Part shown: one piece after another, positions 25,337 to 34,724 of the stretch
Position numbering within the stretch: the first letter of the stretch is position 1
How the letters are laid out: each line of letters opens with the position of its first letter
Assembly (NCBI GenBank): GCA_964510525.1
Contig: CAZECE010000084.1
Span: 1 to 37,208 of the forward strand
Source of the DNA: CAZECE01 sp964510525
Lineage (GTDB): Bacteria > Pseudomonadota > Gammaproteobacteria > Pseudomonadales > JANQJO01
DNA length: 37,208 nucleotides
Direction: 5' to 3'
The notes under the pieces: generated by a model
Seen by the model: only the letters and a program-made list of their open reading frames with translations
What the model was told of the DNA's origin: nothing
Databases searched by the model: none
Made by a program: the position numbers and the translations under genes

Positions 25337-26806
25337 CTAGCCAACGGGGTAATTAGGCGATTCTTTAGTGATCATCACATCGTGAACGTGACTTTCTTTC
25401 ATGCCGGCGGCTGTAACCCGCACAAAGTTGGCCTGCTGGCGCATCCGCTCAATGGTGTTAGAACCGGTATAACCCATACTGGCTTTCACCCCACCCACCA
25501 ATTGATGAATCACCGCGGACATCGGTCCCTTGTAAGGCACGCGACCCTCAACCCCTTCGGGAACCAATTTATCGCTGGCAATGGATTCTTGAAAATAACG
25601 ATCGCTAGAGCCCTGCGTTTTGGTCATAGACCCCAAAGATCCCATCCCTCGATAGGCTTTAAAATAGCTGCCTTGATACAGTTCGACCTCACCGGGCGAT
25701 TCTTCGGTGCCTGCCAGCAAACTGCCAATCATCACAACGTGCGCGCCAGCGGCAATGGATTTGGCAATGTCACCCGAAAATCGAATACCGCCGTCAGCAA
25801 TAATAGATACCTCTCGACCCTGCAAGGCTTCCGCACAAGACGAAATCGCCGAAATTTGAGGCACACCGATACCAGCCACAATACGAGTCGTGCAAATGGA
25901 GCCCGGTCCGATGCCCACTTTCACCGCGTCGGCCCCTGCATCCGCCAACGCCACAGCGGCCTCAGCTGTCGCAATATTGCCCGCAATTATTTGAACATCC
26001 GGGTACTGGCTTTTGATCCATTTAACTTGAGCTATGACGCCGGCCGAATGACCATGCGCGGTATCAACCACCAACACATCCACCCCTTCCGCCACCAAAG
26101 CCGCCACGCGAGTCTGTCCTGATTCGCCAATCCCCACAGCCGCGCCCACTCGCAGCCGTCCGTGCTCGTCTTTGCACGCGTGCGGATAGGCTTCCGCTCG
26201 ACTGATGTCTTTCATCGTAATCATGCCCGTGAGATGAAAGTCAGCGTTGACCACTAATATTTTTTCAATGCGGTGCTGGTGAAGCAAGGCTTTGACTTGC
26301 TCTGTCGATGCGCCTTCTTGAACAGTCACTAGCTTATCTTTGGGTGTCATGATTTGAGAAACCGGCAAATCCAATCGCTCTTCAAATCGCATATCCCGGC
26401 TGGTCACAATCCCCACCAACTCACCGGTAGAGAGCACCACAGGCACACCTGAAATTTGATGCGTACGGCGGATCTCCATAATCTCACCCACCGTCGTTTC
26501 TGGCGATACCGTTATCGGATCTTTCACCACACCGCTTTCAAACTTCTTCACGCGGCGCACTTCTTGTGCTTGATCTTCGACCGTGAGATTTTTATGCAAA
26601 ATCCCCATACCGCCTTCCTGAGCCATCGCAATGGCCAAGCGAGCCTCAGTGACCGTGTCCATCGCGGAAGAAATCAAAGGGATATTCAAACGAATGCTCT
26701 GCGTCAGCTGAGTGGCCACCTGAACATCTTTCGGCAATACATCCGAGTACGCCGGGGTTAACAACACATCATCAAAGGTCAAAGCCTCACTCATCACTCT
26801 CAGCAT
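25337..26806 (-). CDS. guaB: Inosine-5'-monophosphate dehydrogenase
   Basis: This enzyme oxidises IMP to XMP with NAD, the first committed step of GMP synthesis. The protein has 489 residues from ATG 26806, chosen because GAGGATG lies just upstream and MLRV..ALTFDDVLL matches the family N-terminus; a start ten codons upstream is open but unneeded. The barrel is split by a CBS pair (about 95-205). The catalytic C305 is in GPGSICTTR, and the flap GSSDRYF and GVEGRVPYKG are present. It is the first gene of guaBA and is divergent from xseA, sharing a 188-base promoter region. Confidence 0.99.
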   Translation of the reverse strand: MLRVMSEALTFDDVLLTPAYSDVLPKDVQVATQLTQSIRLNIPLISSAMDTVTEARLAIAMAQEGGMGILHKNLTVEDQAQEVRRVKKFESGVVKDPITVSPETTVGEIMEIRRTHQISGVPVVLSTGELVGIVTSRDMRFEERLDLPVSQIMTPKDKLVTVQEGASTEQVKALLHQHRIEKILVVNADFHLTGMITMKDISRAEAYPHACKDEHGRLRVGAAVGIGESGQTRVAALVAEGVDVLVVDTAHGHSAGVIAQVKWIKSQYPDVQIIAGNIATAEAAVALADAGADAVKVGIGPGSICTTRIVAGIGVPQISAISSCAEALQGREVSIIADGGIRFSGDIAKSIAAGAHVVMIGSLLAGTEESPGEVELYQGSYFKAYRGMGSLGSMTKTQGSSDRYFQESIASDKLVPEGVEGRVPYKGPMSAVIHQLVGGVKASMGYTGSNTIERMRQQANFVRVTAAGMKESHVHDVMITKESPNYPVG

Positions 26807-26994
26807 AACATCCTCAAATGGGCCCAGAACGGGCACCCTGGCGCAAGTTTAACCGGCAATTCTATTCAATCAGACGAAGTTGGTAAACCATCAAAACCCT
26901 CCTGACCTTAAAAAACCGTTCTATTACCCTAAGCAGACTGTTAACCTAAACAGGAAATCTATAACCTTCTTCAAAACATAACTTTTTTAAAACC

Positions 26995-28341
26995 ATGACC
27001 AGCAACATCTCTGCAGAAAACACCGTTTATAGTGTCCAAGAACTAAACAATCATGCCAAAGACCTGTTGGAAACCACCTTTTTGTCCGTAGGCGTAGAAG
27101 GAGAGATTTCCAACCTCAGCAAACCCAGGTCTGGCCATTGGTATCTCACTTTAAAAGACAATCAGGCGCAGATCCGAGCAGCCATGTTCAAGTTTCGCAA
27201 CCAGCGCTGTACTGTAAAACCAAATGACGGCGACAAGGTAATCGCTTTTGGAAAAGTGAGTTTGTATACCGCACGCGGCGATTATCAACTCATTATCGAC
27301 CGCCTAGAACCGGCCGGGCTCGGCGATTTGCAACGGGCTTATGACGCACTCAAAAACAAACTGACCCAGTTAGGATGGTTCGATGAAGCCACCAAAAAGC
27401 CTCTGCCCAATTACCCAACGGGGATCGCCGTCGTTACTTCCGCTACAGGAGCTGCCCTCAGAGACATTCTGGCCGTACTAAAACGGCGAGCGCCCAGCAT
27501 TCCAGTTCGCATTTTTCCAAGCCAAGTCCAAGGTGCTGCAGCCACCTTACAACTGATCAAACAGCTGTATGCCGCCAATGAAGACCCAGAAACCAACGTT
27601 ATCATCCTAGCGCGTGGCGGCGGCTCCATTGAAGACCTTTGGTGCTTTAATGATGAAAAAGTGGCCGAAGCAATCAAAGCCCTCTCCAAACCCCTCATCA
27701 GTGGTGTTGGCCATCAGACCGACTTTACAATTGCCGACTTCGTTGCTGACGTCAGAGCGGCCACACCCACGGCGGCCGCAGAACTGGTGAGCTTCGATCA
27801 GGGCGCCTTATTAGAACAATGTCATCTCTTTGAAAAAAGGCTCCTGCAACTCATCCAATACCAGTTGGAACGCCTAGCTCATCAAGTACAACTGGCCACC
27901 AGCCAACTAAAGAGGCCAGATCAAAAAATTGAAGAATGGCTGCAAAAACTGGATACCTTAGATGCGCGCTTATTGACGAGCATACAGCACCAGTTACAAA
28001 CCACCGAACACAGGATAGAGCACCTGAACCAACGACTCCTATCGACCTCCCCCAAAATGCAGTGCCAACAAAACAATCAAACCGTGACCGCTCTGATGAT
28101 TAGGCTAAAACAAGCCTTGCAAAACCAACTGCAAACAGCACAACATCAATCTCAGCAACTGACCACAAAGCTCAACACCCTCAGCCCCCTGAACACCCTC
28201 TCCCGTGGCTACAGCATCACACAAAATGCAAAAGGCCAGATCCTAACGGATGCAGTCGGAATAAATGCAGGGGATAACATAAACATCACCCTTCACAAAG
28301 GCAGCATAGAAGCTCAGGTGCTTGGCATAAATGGATCGTAG
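26995..28341 (+). CDS. xseA: Exodeoxyribonuclease VII large subunit
   Basis: This is the large subunit of the single-strand-specific exonuclease used in DNA repair; it works with several copies of XseB, which is not in the window. The protein has 448 residues. The N-terminal OB-fold is YSVQELNNHAKDLLE and VEGEISNLSKPRSGHWYLTLKD. The nuclease core includes VVTSATGAALRDIL, ARGGGSIEDLWCFNDE and SGVGHQTDFTIADFVADVRAATPTAA (residues quoted in part: GVGHQTDFTIADFVAD). A long Gln-rich coiled coil follows, and the C-terminus has LSRGYSI. The divergent position beside guaBA is typical of gammaproteobacteria. It is convergent with the thiolase gene, nine bases apart. Confidence 0.97.
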   Translation: MTSNISAENTVYSVQELNNHAKDLLETTFLSVGVEGEISNLSKPRSGHWYLTLKDNQAQIRAAMFKFRNQRCTVKPNDGDKVIAFGKVSLYTARGDYQLIIDRLEPAGLGDLQRAYDALKNKLTQLGWFDEATKKPLPNYPTGIAVVTSATGAALRDILAVLKRRAPSIPVRIFPSQVQGAAATLQLIKQLYAANEDPETNVIILARGGGSIEDLWCFNDEKVAEAIKALSKPLISGVGHQTDFTIADFVADVRAATPTAAAELVSFDQGALLEQCHLFEKRLLQLIQYQLERLAHQVQLATSQLKRPDQKIEEWLQKLDTLDARLLTSIQHQLQTTEHRIEHLNQRLLSTSPKMQCQQNNQTVTALMIRLKQALQNQLQTAQHQSQQLTTKLNTLSPLNTLSRGYSITQNAKGQILTDAVGINAGDNINITLHKGSIEAQVLGINGS

Positions 28342-28350
28342 AAAATTCCA

Positions 28351-29526
28351 TCAAACCAACTCAAGCGCAACAGCAGTCCCTTCTCCGCCACCAATACACA
28401 AGGACGCCACGCCTGTTTTCTTGCCTAAACGCTGCAGAGAATGCATTAACGTCGCAATTAACCGAGATCCGGTGGAGCCAATCGGATGACCCAACGCACA
28501 AGCACCGCCTTGAATATTGACCTTATCAGCATCCAGCTGAAACGCATCCATCGCTAACATGGTCACCATGGCAAAGGCTTCATTAATTTCATAGAGATCC
28601 ACTTGATCACTCGACCACCCGACCTGCTGATACAATTTTTCCATCGCCCCAACGGGCGCAATGGTGAATTCTTCAGGTAAACGCGCGTGACTGGCATACC
28701 CTAAGATCTTAGCTTTGGGGGTCAGGTTTAATTGTTTCAAGCCCGCTTCCGTCGTTAACAATAACGCCGAAGCGCCATCTGAGATCGAGCTGGCATTGGC
28801 CGCCGTGATCGTGCCGTCTTTTGCAAAGGCCGGACGCAATTGTGGAATTTTGTCCGGCCTGGCTAAGCCGGGCTGCTCATCAACATTAACCGTCTCTTCC
28901 CCTTTACGGCTTTTTACCACCACTGGCGCCATTTCAGCTTCAAAATAACCCTGTTCAATCGCCTCTTGAGCCCGACTGAGAGAGGTGAGCGCAAATTCAT
29001 CCATGGCTTCACGCGTTAACCCTTTTTTATCAGCCATGTCTTGCGCAAAGCTACCCATCAAACGCTGACTGCGCGCATCTTCCAAGCCATCAAAAAACAT
29101 ATGGTCATAACACTCCGAGTGCCCCATCCGCATCCCAGTGCGGGCTTTTGGCAGCAAGTAAGGCGCATTGGTCATACTTTCCATACCACCCACTAGAACA
29201 CAGGTCGCAGATCCGGCTCGCAACGCATCACAGCCTTGCATCACCGCCTTCATGCCAGAACCACAAAGTTTGTTAATCGTGGTGCAACCCACGGAAGCCG
29301 GCAGGCCTGCCCCCAAAGCTGCCTGACGCGCAGGGCCTTGACCCAAGCCAGCTTGCAAGACACACCCCATGATCACTTCATCAATATTTTCAGGCGCTAC
29401 ATTTGAACGCTCTAAAACCGTTTTGATCGCCGCTTGCCCCAACTCAGGGGCACTGACGCCTTGAAAAGCCCCCTGAAATCCGCCCATTGCTGTCCGTACA
29501 GCATCGACAATGTAAATGGGTTGCAT
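28351..29526 (-). CDS. Acetyl-CoA acetyltransferase (thiolase)
   Basis: This enzyme condenses two acetyl-CoA, or cleaves acetoacetyl-CoA. The protein has 391 residues from ATG 29526; GGAGAGG at seven bases favours this start over the ATG two codons upstream. Catalytic residues from this start are nucleophile C88 (NKLCGSGMKAV), H347 (GHPIGSTGSR) and C377 (CIGGGEG). The length and sequence match the biosynthetic/degradative short-chain group (AtoB/PhaA/YqeF). Which one cannot be told, because no phaB, fadB or atoDA genes are nearby. It is divergent from the coiled-coil membrane protein. Confidence 0.95.
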   Translation of the reverse strand: MQPIYIVDAVRTAMGGFQGAFQGVSAPELGQAAIKTVLERSNVAPENIDEVIMGCVLQAGLGQGPARQAALGAGLPASVGCTTINKLCGSGMKAVMQGCDALRAGSATCVLVGGMESMTNAPYLLPKARTGMRMGHSECYDHMFFDGLEDARSQRLMGSFAQDMADKKGLTREAMDEFALTSLSRAQEAIEQGYFEAEMAPVVVKSRKGEETVNVDEQPGLARPDKIPQLRPAFAKDGTITAANASSISDGASALLLTTEAGLKQLNLTPKAKILGYASHARLPEEFTIAPVGAMEKLYQQVGWSSDQVDLYEINEAFAMVTMLAMDAFQLDADKVNIQGGACALGHPIGSTGSRLIATLMHSLQRLGKKTGVASLCIGGGEGTAVALELV

Positions 29527-29653
29527 AGTCATTCCTCTCCCTTATACTCATTACAAGATTTCTAAATTTTTCAACAGTCTACCTTATTTGAGTCGACTCT
29601 TGATACCAAACAACGGCCCCGACAATCATTTAACTGCGCATTTTGATATTATT

Positions 29654-30496
29654 ATGACATCTAACAATACCGATCCCAATCAGCCATCTAATCAAAACCA
29701 ATCGAATCATCATCAATCGAATAACAGTGATTTCAAACTCAGCGCTGATGAAATCAGTCGCCCTGAAAAACCGCTGCGAAATGGTCGCATGGCTTCCACT
29801 GAAAAAACCAGTTCAGCTCCTAAAACAGGTTTATTGATCTTACTCATTCTGGCAGCAAACGGCGGACTTTCTTACTTACTGTGGCAACAAAAACAAGCCT
29901 TCACCGCTGAAATCAATGAACTGGAAGAGCGCTACATGAGCTCGCAATCTGAGGTTGGCAATTTAAATCAAGAATTGGAAAAAAACGCCAACGAAATTGG
30001 CTCAGACGTCACCAGCCTAAAAGAAGCCATTGCCAAAGCCAATAACAGCCTAAACGAAGCCAACTCTGAAATTCGAAAACTCTGGGTCATCGCTCACCAA
30101 ACCAACAAGCCCAATATCGAAAAATTAACCAAGGAAATCAAAGCGACGGAAGCAAAAGTTGAAAAGCAATCAAAAGAATTAAGCGATACTTTAAAGTCAG
30201 TTGAAAAAACCGCTCTGGAAATTAAAACCACTCAAAACAATCACATTCAAACCGTTGAAAACATCAAACAACAACTGATCATGACTCAAAATCTATCACT
30301 TCAAGTCTCGACATTAGAAGAAACCATGCAGCAAATTGACGTCAGTAAAAAAGTCTCTGCATTAGAAAAATCCATTGCACAACACAAAAAGTCATTAGCT
30401 CAGATCAACGATCACAGAAAACAAGTGAATACTCAAATTGATCAGCTGACATCCGCATTGAGAAAACTTCAAGACCCAAGCCCAAGCGGACTCTAG
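29654..30496 (+). CDS. Membrane-anchored coiled-coil protein of unknown function
   Basis: The protein has 280 residues from ATG 29654. A longer open frame to 29516 exists but would run through the promoter of the divergent thiolase, and its extra residues are not protein-like. Residues 1-50 are Asn/Gln/Ser-rich and polar. Residues about 56-76 (GLLILLILAANGGLSYLLW) form one membrane helix. Residues about 80-275 are a long coiled coil of Glu/Lys/Gln/Asn-rich heptads. The N-in topology would put the coiled coil in the periplasm. This looks like a cell-envelope or division-related scaffold, but I do not recognise a family. It is convergent with the M23 peptidase gene, six bases apart. Confidence 0.7.
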   Translation: MTSNNTDPNQPSNQNQSNHHQSNNSDFKLSADEISRPEKPLRNGRMASTEKTSSAPKTGLLILLILAANGGLSYLLWQQKQAFTAEINELEERYMSSQSEVGNLNQELEKNANEIGSDVTSLKEAIAKANNSLNEANSEIRKLWVIAHQTNKPNIEKLTKEIKATEAKVEKQSKELSDTLKSVEKTALEIKTTQNNHIQTVENIKQQLIMTQNLSLQVSTLEETMQQIDVSKKVSALEKSIAQHKKSLAQINDHRKQVNTQIDQLTSALRKLQDPSPSGL

Positions 30497-30502
30497 AGTA
30501 AC

Positions 30503-31330
30503 TTACTCTGGCATAGGCCCGGCAATACTGGCTGGATCCAATCGCTGATTAAACCAATTCACCCGCCAGTCAAGATGCGCGCCCGTCGAACGGCCTGTTG
30601 AACCAACATAACCCAAGACCTGACCTTGCTCAACCTGCTGACCCTCTTCGACGGCAAACGAATCCATGTGCAAGAAAGTCGAAGAAATGCCATGACCATG
30701 ATCCAATACCATGGTCGCCCCTGAATAATACATATCGGGATGCGCAAGCGTCACTTCTCCGCTGGCTGGGGCTTTAACAGGCGTGCCTTTTGCGGCAGCG
30801 ATATCGATACCAAAGTGTGGACGCCTGGGTTCGCCATTAAAAATACGCTGACTGCCATACACGCCCGTGATCGCGCCTTTGACCGGCCACACGAAAGTCT
30901 CACGATAAAATTCGGTGGCTAAATTTTTTTTTCTGGCCTGACCCACCTGTCGATTATCATCGCGAATGCGATTCAACGCCTCCTCTGAAGGCGCCATGTA
31001 TTTTTTAGCAATGCCATTGATGCGCTGGATATTATACTCACGCTCTTTAACAGGAATTTGCCATGTTAAATCCTTGTCTTGATACACAGATCTCAACTTA
31101 ACTGTGGCGGCCGCATCTCGCCCCAACCCAAAAACAAAGCGGCCATCCGTAACCCGAACCTTCCTATCTTCGATCCAGAGCTGGGCTTCTTTAGGGATAA
31201 CCCCCACCACCATAGCGCCTTGAATCAACTCACCTTCTAAGGCTACCCATTCCTGCTGCCATTGCGCTTGCGTGGCTCCGCTGATAAAAAACAGTAATGC
31301 ACTGATAACCAATGGTTTTAAACACAACAT
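30503..31330 (-). CDS. M23-family peptidoglycan metallopeptidase, periplasmic
   Basis: The protein has 275 residues from ATG 31330, which has AAGGAAATC at good spacing and begins a clean signal peptide (MLCLKPLVISALLFFISGAT, cleavage near TQA-QW). An upstream extension to 31405 is unlikely. The N-terminal domain (25-140) is uncharacterised. The LytM-type domain (145-270) shows the metal pair H172/D176 in PHFGID, H221 in FLHMDS and the last motif as H252-L-D254 (GAHLDW). Most family members have His at position 254. It cuts cell-wall cross-links if active, or may instead activate amidases if degenerate. It is alone on this strand; a 15-base palindrome at 30495-30509 spans the two convergent stops. 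Confidence 0.9.
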   Translation of the reverse strand: MLCLKPLVISALLFFISGATQAQWQQEWVALEGELIQGAMVVGVIPKEAQLWIEDRKVRVTDGRFVFGLGRDAAATVKLRSVYQDKDLTWQIPVKEREYNIQRINGIAKKYMAPSEEALNRIRDDNRQVGQARKKNLATEFYRETFVWPVKGAITGVYGSQRIFNGEPRRPHFGIDIAAAKGTPVKAPASGEVTLAHPDMYYSGATMVLDHGHGISSTFLHMDSFAVEEGQQVEQGQVLGYVGSTGRSTGAHLDWRVNWFNQRLDPASIAGPMPE

Positions 31331-31431
31331 AATGATTTCCTTAGTTAGGCTATGAGGCATGGTAACCACAATAGAAAACAGGTCCGCAACAAAAAACAGT
31401 ACCATAACTCAACCTTGATAAACATTACCAA

Positions 31432-32172
31432 TCAGTTTTCGTGGTTAGTACTGCATTCCAAGTTCGTCACCCTAACCGAATCCTTAGCCCATGTTGCGCC
31501 TTCGGCGCGTGCGGGGTGTATAGCGCCGGTACTGTATAACGTTAATGCCTTGGCAATCTGTTTATTAACGTTAGCCCCAAGTTTATAACCTGGCGCGATA
31601 GCAGATGCCAGTATGTCCGTTATTCTTTGGTGATCGAAAGAGCCAAACGAGATACTGCCAAGCTCACCATCAAGCGCTTCTGTGTAGCACATGTAGTGCT
31701 GCGGCCCCTCACTTGCCACATAAAAAGTCCCTGTGATCGTTACTTCGGCTGGGAGTTTTACATCCACTCCCGATACGGAGAAAGCAACAGCATTGTTGTC
31801 TATCGCTGTAAATAGCAAATCCTGATTCTGTTCGTTGGTTAAGGTGGCCGTGAAAGTGGTTGTTCCAGCCGATGACGGAATACTTCCTGCCGTTATGGTG
31901 ATAGTGCAAACGCTTGCAGCATCGATCGTTACTGACCAATTGTTGCGAACCATATCTATCCCCTCGGGGCATTCACCATCTGAGGGAATCTGCAGTAATC
32001 GTGTCACCGCATGAGCATGGGTAGAAGTGAGTGTGGTACAAATTAGTATGGAGCAAATTATAATAAGGGGCGTTGTTAGTTTTATCCGAACACCGAATGG
32101 TTGCACAGTTTTGCCAATTCGTTTTGGGAAGCGGCTTGCCGCTTTGCTTGTGATAATGCCCATCACGCTCAT
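31432..32172 (-). CDS. Secreted protein of unknown function
   Basis: The protein has 246 residues, not recognised. Residues about 33-53 (TPLIIICSILICTTLTSTHA) are a signal sequence with cleavage near AHA-VT, although the preceding 30 positively charged residues make the n-region long. A start further in, without the first codons, cannot be excluded. The mature part is Thr/Ser-rich and strand-like (CTITITAGSIPSSAGTTTFT), similar in style to surface-exposed Ig-like domains, with a few Cys that may pair. The last 60 residues contain a helical segment (ANVNKQIAKALTLYS). It is followed on the minus strand by the M23 peptidase gene with a 101-base gap. A role in the envelope is inferred from export only. 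Confidence 0.6.
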   Translation of the reverse strand: MSVMGIITSKAASRFPKRIGKTVQPFGVRIKLTTPLIIICSILICTTLTSTHAHAVTRLLQIPSDGECPEGIDMVRNNWSVTIDAASVCTITITAGSIPSSAGTTTFTATLTNEQNQDLLFTAIDNNAVAFSVSGVDVKLPAEVTITGTFYVASEGPQHYMCYTEALDGELGSISFGSFDHQRITDILASAIAPGYKLGANVNKQIAKALTLYSTGAIHPARAEGATWAKDSVRVTNLECSTNHEN

Positions 32173-32219
32173 TCTCCGTCCTAATTACAATCGTTGCAGA
32201 TTGAATTTAAATTACGTTA

Positions 32220-32233
32220 AGTCATGCATGACT
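32220..32233. promoter_or_regulatory. 14-base perfect palindrome upstream of the secreted-protein gene
   Basis: AGTCATGCATGACT lies 48 bases before the minus-strand ATG at 32172, in an A/T-rich 286-base gap (32173-32458) that otherwise shows no gene. A related TTGCATGATC follows at 32236-32245. The position fits an operator for a dimeric repressor or activator, but the binding protein is unknown. Confidence 0.3.
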
Positions 32234-32458
32234 CATTGCATGATCTTTACTTCTTGCCGTAATCGACGGCCCTATTAGATATTTTTATTGTGATAATAAA
32301 AGCCCGCACAACAGCAAATGATTAAATTATAGGCAATCAAAATATGATTAAAACCACTTTCGTGTACTTAAATAAGCCATTGTTTGTAACACTGCGTAAA
32401 AAATGGCGTTAATTTTGCTTAATTTGAATGATATTAATTTGACTCCTAGTAGAAAGTA

Positions 32459-32944
32459 TTAATCTTTAAAATTTTTAAATTCCAACGGCAGATCGATACT
32501 TTGATCTTCTCGGAGGAGTTGCATCACTTGCTGCAAATCGTCGCGTTTTTTTCCGATCACTCGCACCATTTCCCCTTGAGTTTGAGACGTGACTTTTAAT
32601 TTGCTTTCTTTGATTTTTTTATTGATCTCGCGCGCCAAATCTTTATCAATCCCTTGACGCAAGACGGCGACTAACTTCACCTGCTTGCCCGCCCCTGTTA
32701 ATTCTTGGTATTCAATACAAGAGGGTTTAATTTTGCGTTTGATCAGAGAGTTTTCAAGCATGGGCTTCATCTGATCAATTTGAAATTCTTCATTCGCAAC
32801 CAGAAGCACTTCTTTTTCTTTTAACTCAAAGCTGGCATCAACACCTTTGAAATCAAACCGATTACTTAATTCTCGGTTCGCGGTATCAATCGCGTTTTGC
32901 GCTTCGTGTTTTTCGATTTCTGAAACAATGTCAAAAGATGGCAT
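32459..32944 (-). CDS. yajQ: YajQ-family cyclic-di-GMP-binding protein
   Basis: The protein has 161 residues, full length for the family, with the N-terminus MPSFDIVSEIEKHEAQNAID, then NRELSNRFDFKGVDASFELKEKE (core FDFKGVDASF) and the C-terminal IDLPLEFKNFKD. YajQ proteins are small cytosolic dimers with two RNP-like folds. Some members bind cyclic di-GMP and alter transcription of virulence or biofilm genes; others bind nucleotides or phage-related factors. The ATG has GAGGAGT seven bases upstream, a strong site. It is monocistronic, with A/T-rich gaps on both sides. Confidence 0.97.
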   Translation of the reverse strand: MPSFDIVSEIEKHEAQNAIDTANRELSNRFDFKGVDASFELKEKEVLLVANEEFQIDQMKPMLENSLIKRKIKPSCIEYQELTGAGKQVKLVAVLRQGIDKDLAREINKKIKESKLKVTSQTQGEMVRVIGKKRDDLQQVMQLLREDQSIDLPLEFKNFKD

Positions 32945-33061
32945 AATTTTTACTCCTCAATTTAAACTTAAACGCTATTCAATAATTACAACACTACCCA
33001 AACTCATAAAGCACGGAATGACAACCTGATTACTCTTAACACTACTCAAACTTATGAAAAT

Positions 33062-33172
33062 CGTCATGCTGAACTTGATTCAGCATCCAGGGGCAAATGC
33101 TCTCAACTTGTATCGGGTGAATGCTTTTATCGTGCCACTCGCCCTGGATTCTGTGTCAAGCACAGAGCGACG
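33062..33172. repeat. Nested palindromic intergenic repeat (MITE- or REP-like)
   Basis: The outer arms CGTC/GACG and inner arms ATCCAGGG (33085-33092) and CCCTGGAT (33142-33149) pair end to end. Two smaller hairpins sit inside: ATGCTGAA-cttga-TTCAGCAT (33066-33086) and TCTGTG-tcaag-CACAGA (33150-33166), whose loops are complementary to each other. It lies 19 bases beyond the glpK stop, in the gap to yajQ. Similar 'CATGCTGAACTTGATTCAGCATC' repeats, quoted here as TGCTGAACTTGATTCAGCA, are common in environmental bacterial genomes. It may also serve as the end of the glpK transcript. Confidence 0.75.
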
Positions 33173-33191
33173 TCACCTCACTTGATAAGTT

Positions 33192-34688
33192 TTAACAGCC
33201 ACTTCTCACTCGATCCACGGCCTTTAGCCAACCCTCATACAGTTGATCACTGTCCGACTCCGGCATCACAGGCACCACATTTTTCTCCAGCTGCCACTGA
33301 CTTGAAATACTCACCAAATCCGGCAACACCTCAGCCCCTAAACCCGCCAAATAAGCCGCACCTAAGGCCGTGGTTTCGATCACTTTAGGTCGATCAACCG
33401 GTACCCTCAAAATATCCGCAAGACACTGCAAAACCCAATCATTAGCGACCATACCACCATCAACTCGGATGTTTTTGATGACATCACCATTCGATTGCTC
33501 CTGCATATCTTTTTGCATCGCGGTCACCAAGTCCCGCGTCTGATACGCCACCGACTGCAATGCCGCAATCACAATATCATCCGAAGTACTGGCACGCGTC
33601 AGCCCCAAAATAGCGCCTCTGGCATCCGGATCCCAATAAGGCGCTCCCAGCCCAGCAAAGGCCGGCACCAAATACACAGATTGCAACGCATTACCCTGCT
33701 CTGCAATTTTTTGGGTATCAGCGGCATGCTTGATGATTTTCAAGCCATCACGTAACCATTGAATGGCAGCGCCTGCAATAAAAATACTACCCTCTAACGC
33801 GTAAGTCGTCTCACCCTTAAGCCGATAGCCTACTGTCGTGAGCAAACGATTGGTACTGGGTACGGCTTTGGTACCGGTATTCATCATCAGAAAACACCCC
33901 GTGCCATAGGTGCTTTTGATCATTCCGGGCTCAAAGCAGGCCTGGCCGACCATCGCGGCCTGTTGATCACCCGCAATCCCGGTGATGGGGATCGCTCCCA
34001 AACCATCGATTTCGGCCTCACCTAAACGACCGGCACTGTCGCACACAACCGGTAAAATAGCCTCTGGAATATTAAACAGCTTAAGTAAATCCGCATCCCA
34101 GGATTGAGTATGAATATTAAATAACAGGGTACGCGACGCATTGGTGGCATCGGTAATATGGGTTTTCCCTTGGGTCAAGCACCACACCAAGTAGCAATCA
34201 ATGGTGCCCACCGCCCACTGGCCAGACGAAGATTTTGATCGATCCGCATCGTATTGATCCAATAACCACTGAATTTTGGTGGCAGAAAAGTAGGGATCCA
34301 ACAACAAGCCGGTTTTACTTTGAACCTCTGCTTCAGCTCCATAGGCTTTGAGCTGAGTACATAAATCCGCTGTGCGCCTGTCTTGCCACACAATGGCTTT
34401 ATGAATCGGCTGGCCGGTGGCACGATCCCAAATGACCAAAGTTTCCCGTTGATTGGTAATGCCAATGCCGCCTATTTGACTTGACGAGATGCCGGCCTGC
34501 TCACAAGCTTTCACGCACACCGCTTGAGTGGCGGACCAAATTTCTGTCGCATCGTGCTCCACCCAAGCGTCATTGGGAAAATGCTGCTCCAGTTCAATTT
34601 GATGTTGACCGCAATTATTACCCTCTTTAGAAAAAACAATGGCTCGGGTACTGGTTGTTCCCTGATCAATAGCTAGTAAATAGGTCAT
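33192..34688 (-). CDS. glpK: Glycerol kinase
   Basis: This enzyme phosphorylates glycerol to glycerol 3-phosphate with ATP. The protein has 498 residues from ATG 34688 (a GTG seven codons upstream is open but the family start is M-T-Y-LLAIDQGTTSTR). FGGY-family hallmarks are DQGTTSTRAIVFS, WQDRRTADLC (catalytic Arg region), GTIDCYLVWCLTQG, GIAGDQQAAMVG, and the C-terminal GAAYLAGLG. The Asp of AGDQ acts as base. It is divergent from glpD, which oxidises the product, with a shared 165-base control region containing two 17-base repeats. No glpF transporter is visible. A palindromic repeat follows the gene. Confidence 0.98.
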   Translation of the reverse strand: MTYLLAIDQGTTSTRAIVFSKEGNNCGQHQIELEQHFPNDAWVEHDATEIWSATQAVCVKACEQAGISSSQIGGIGITNQRETLVIWDRATGQPIHKAIVWQDRRTADLCTQLKAYGAEAEVQSKTGLLLDPYFSATKIQWLLDQYDADRSKSSSGQWAVGTIDCYLVWCLTQGKTHITDATNASRTLLFNIHTQSWDADLLKLFNIPEAILPVVCDSAGRLGEAEIDGLGAIPITGIAGDQQAAMVGQACFEPGMIKSTYGTGCFLMMNTGTKAVPSTNRLLTTVGYRLKGETTYALEGSIFIAGAAIQWLRDGLKIIKHAADTQKIAEQGNALQSVYLVPAFAGLGAPYWDPDARGAILGLTRASTSDDIVIAALQSVAYQTRDLVTAMQKDMQEQSNGDVIKNIRVDGGMVANDWVLQCLADILRVPVDRPKVIETTALGAAYLAGLGAEVLPDLVSISSQWQLEKNVVPVMPESDSDQLYEGWLKAVDRVRSGC

Positions 34689-34724
34689 AAAAAGAAGTCC
34701 ATTCTTCACGGTGAAAACAGCACA

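Noticed and set aside
29516..29653. Longer start for the coiled-coil protein
   Set aside because: The extra 46 residues would be read across the ribosome binding site and promoter area of the divergent thiolase gene and do not look like protein.
30495..30509. AGAGTAACTTACTCT palindrome as a terminator between the convergent genes
   Set aside because: The stem is only seven A/T-rich pairs with almost no loop and there is no T-run, so it would be weak; it mainly reflects two nearby stop codons.
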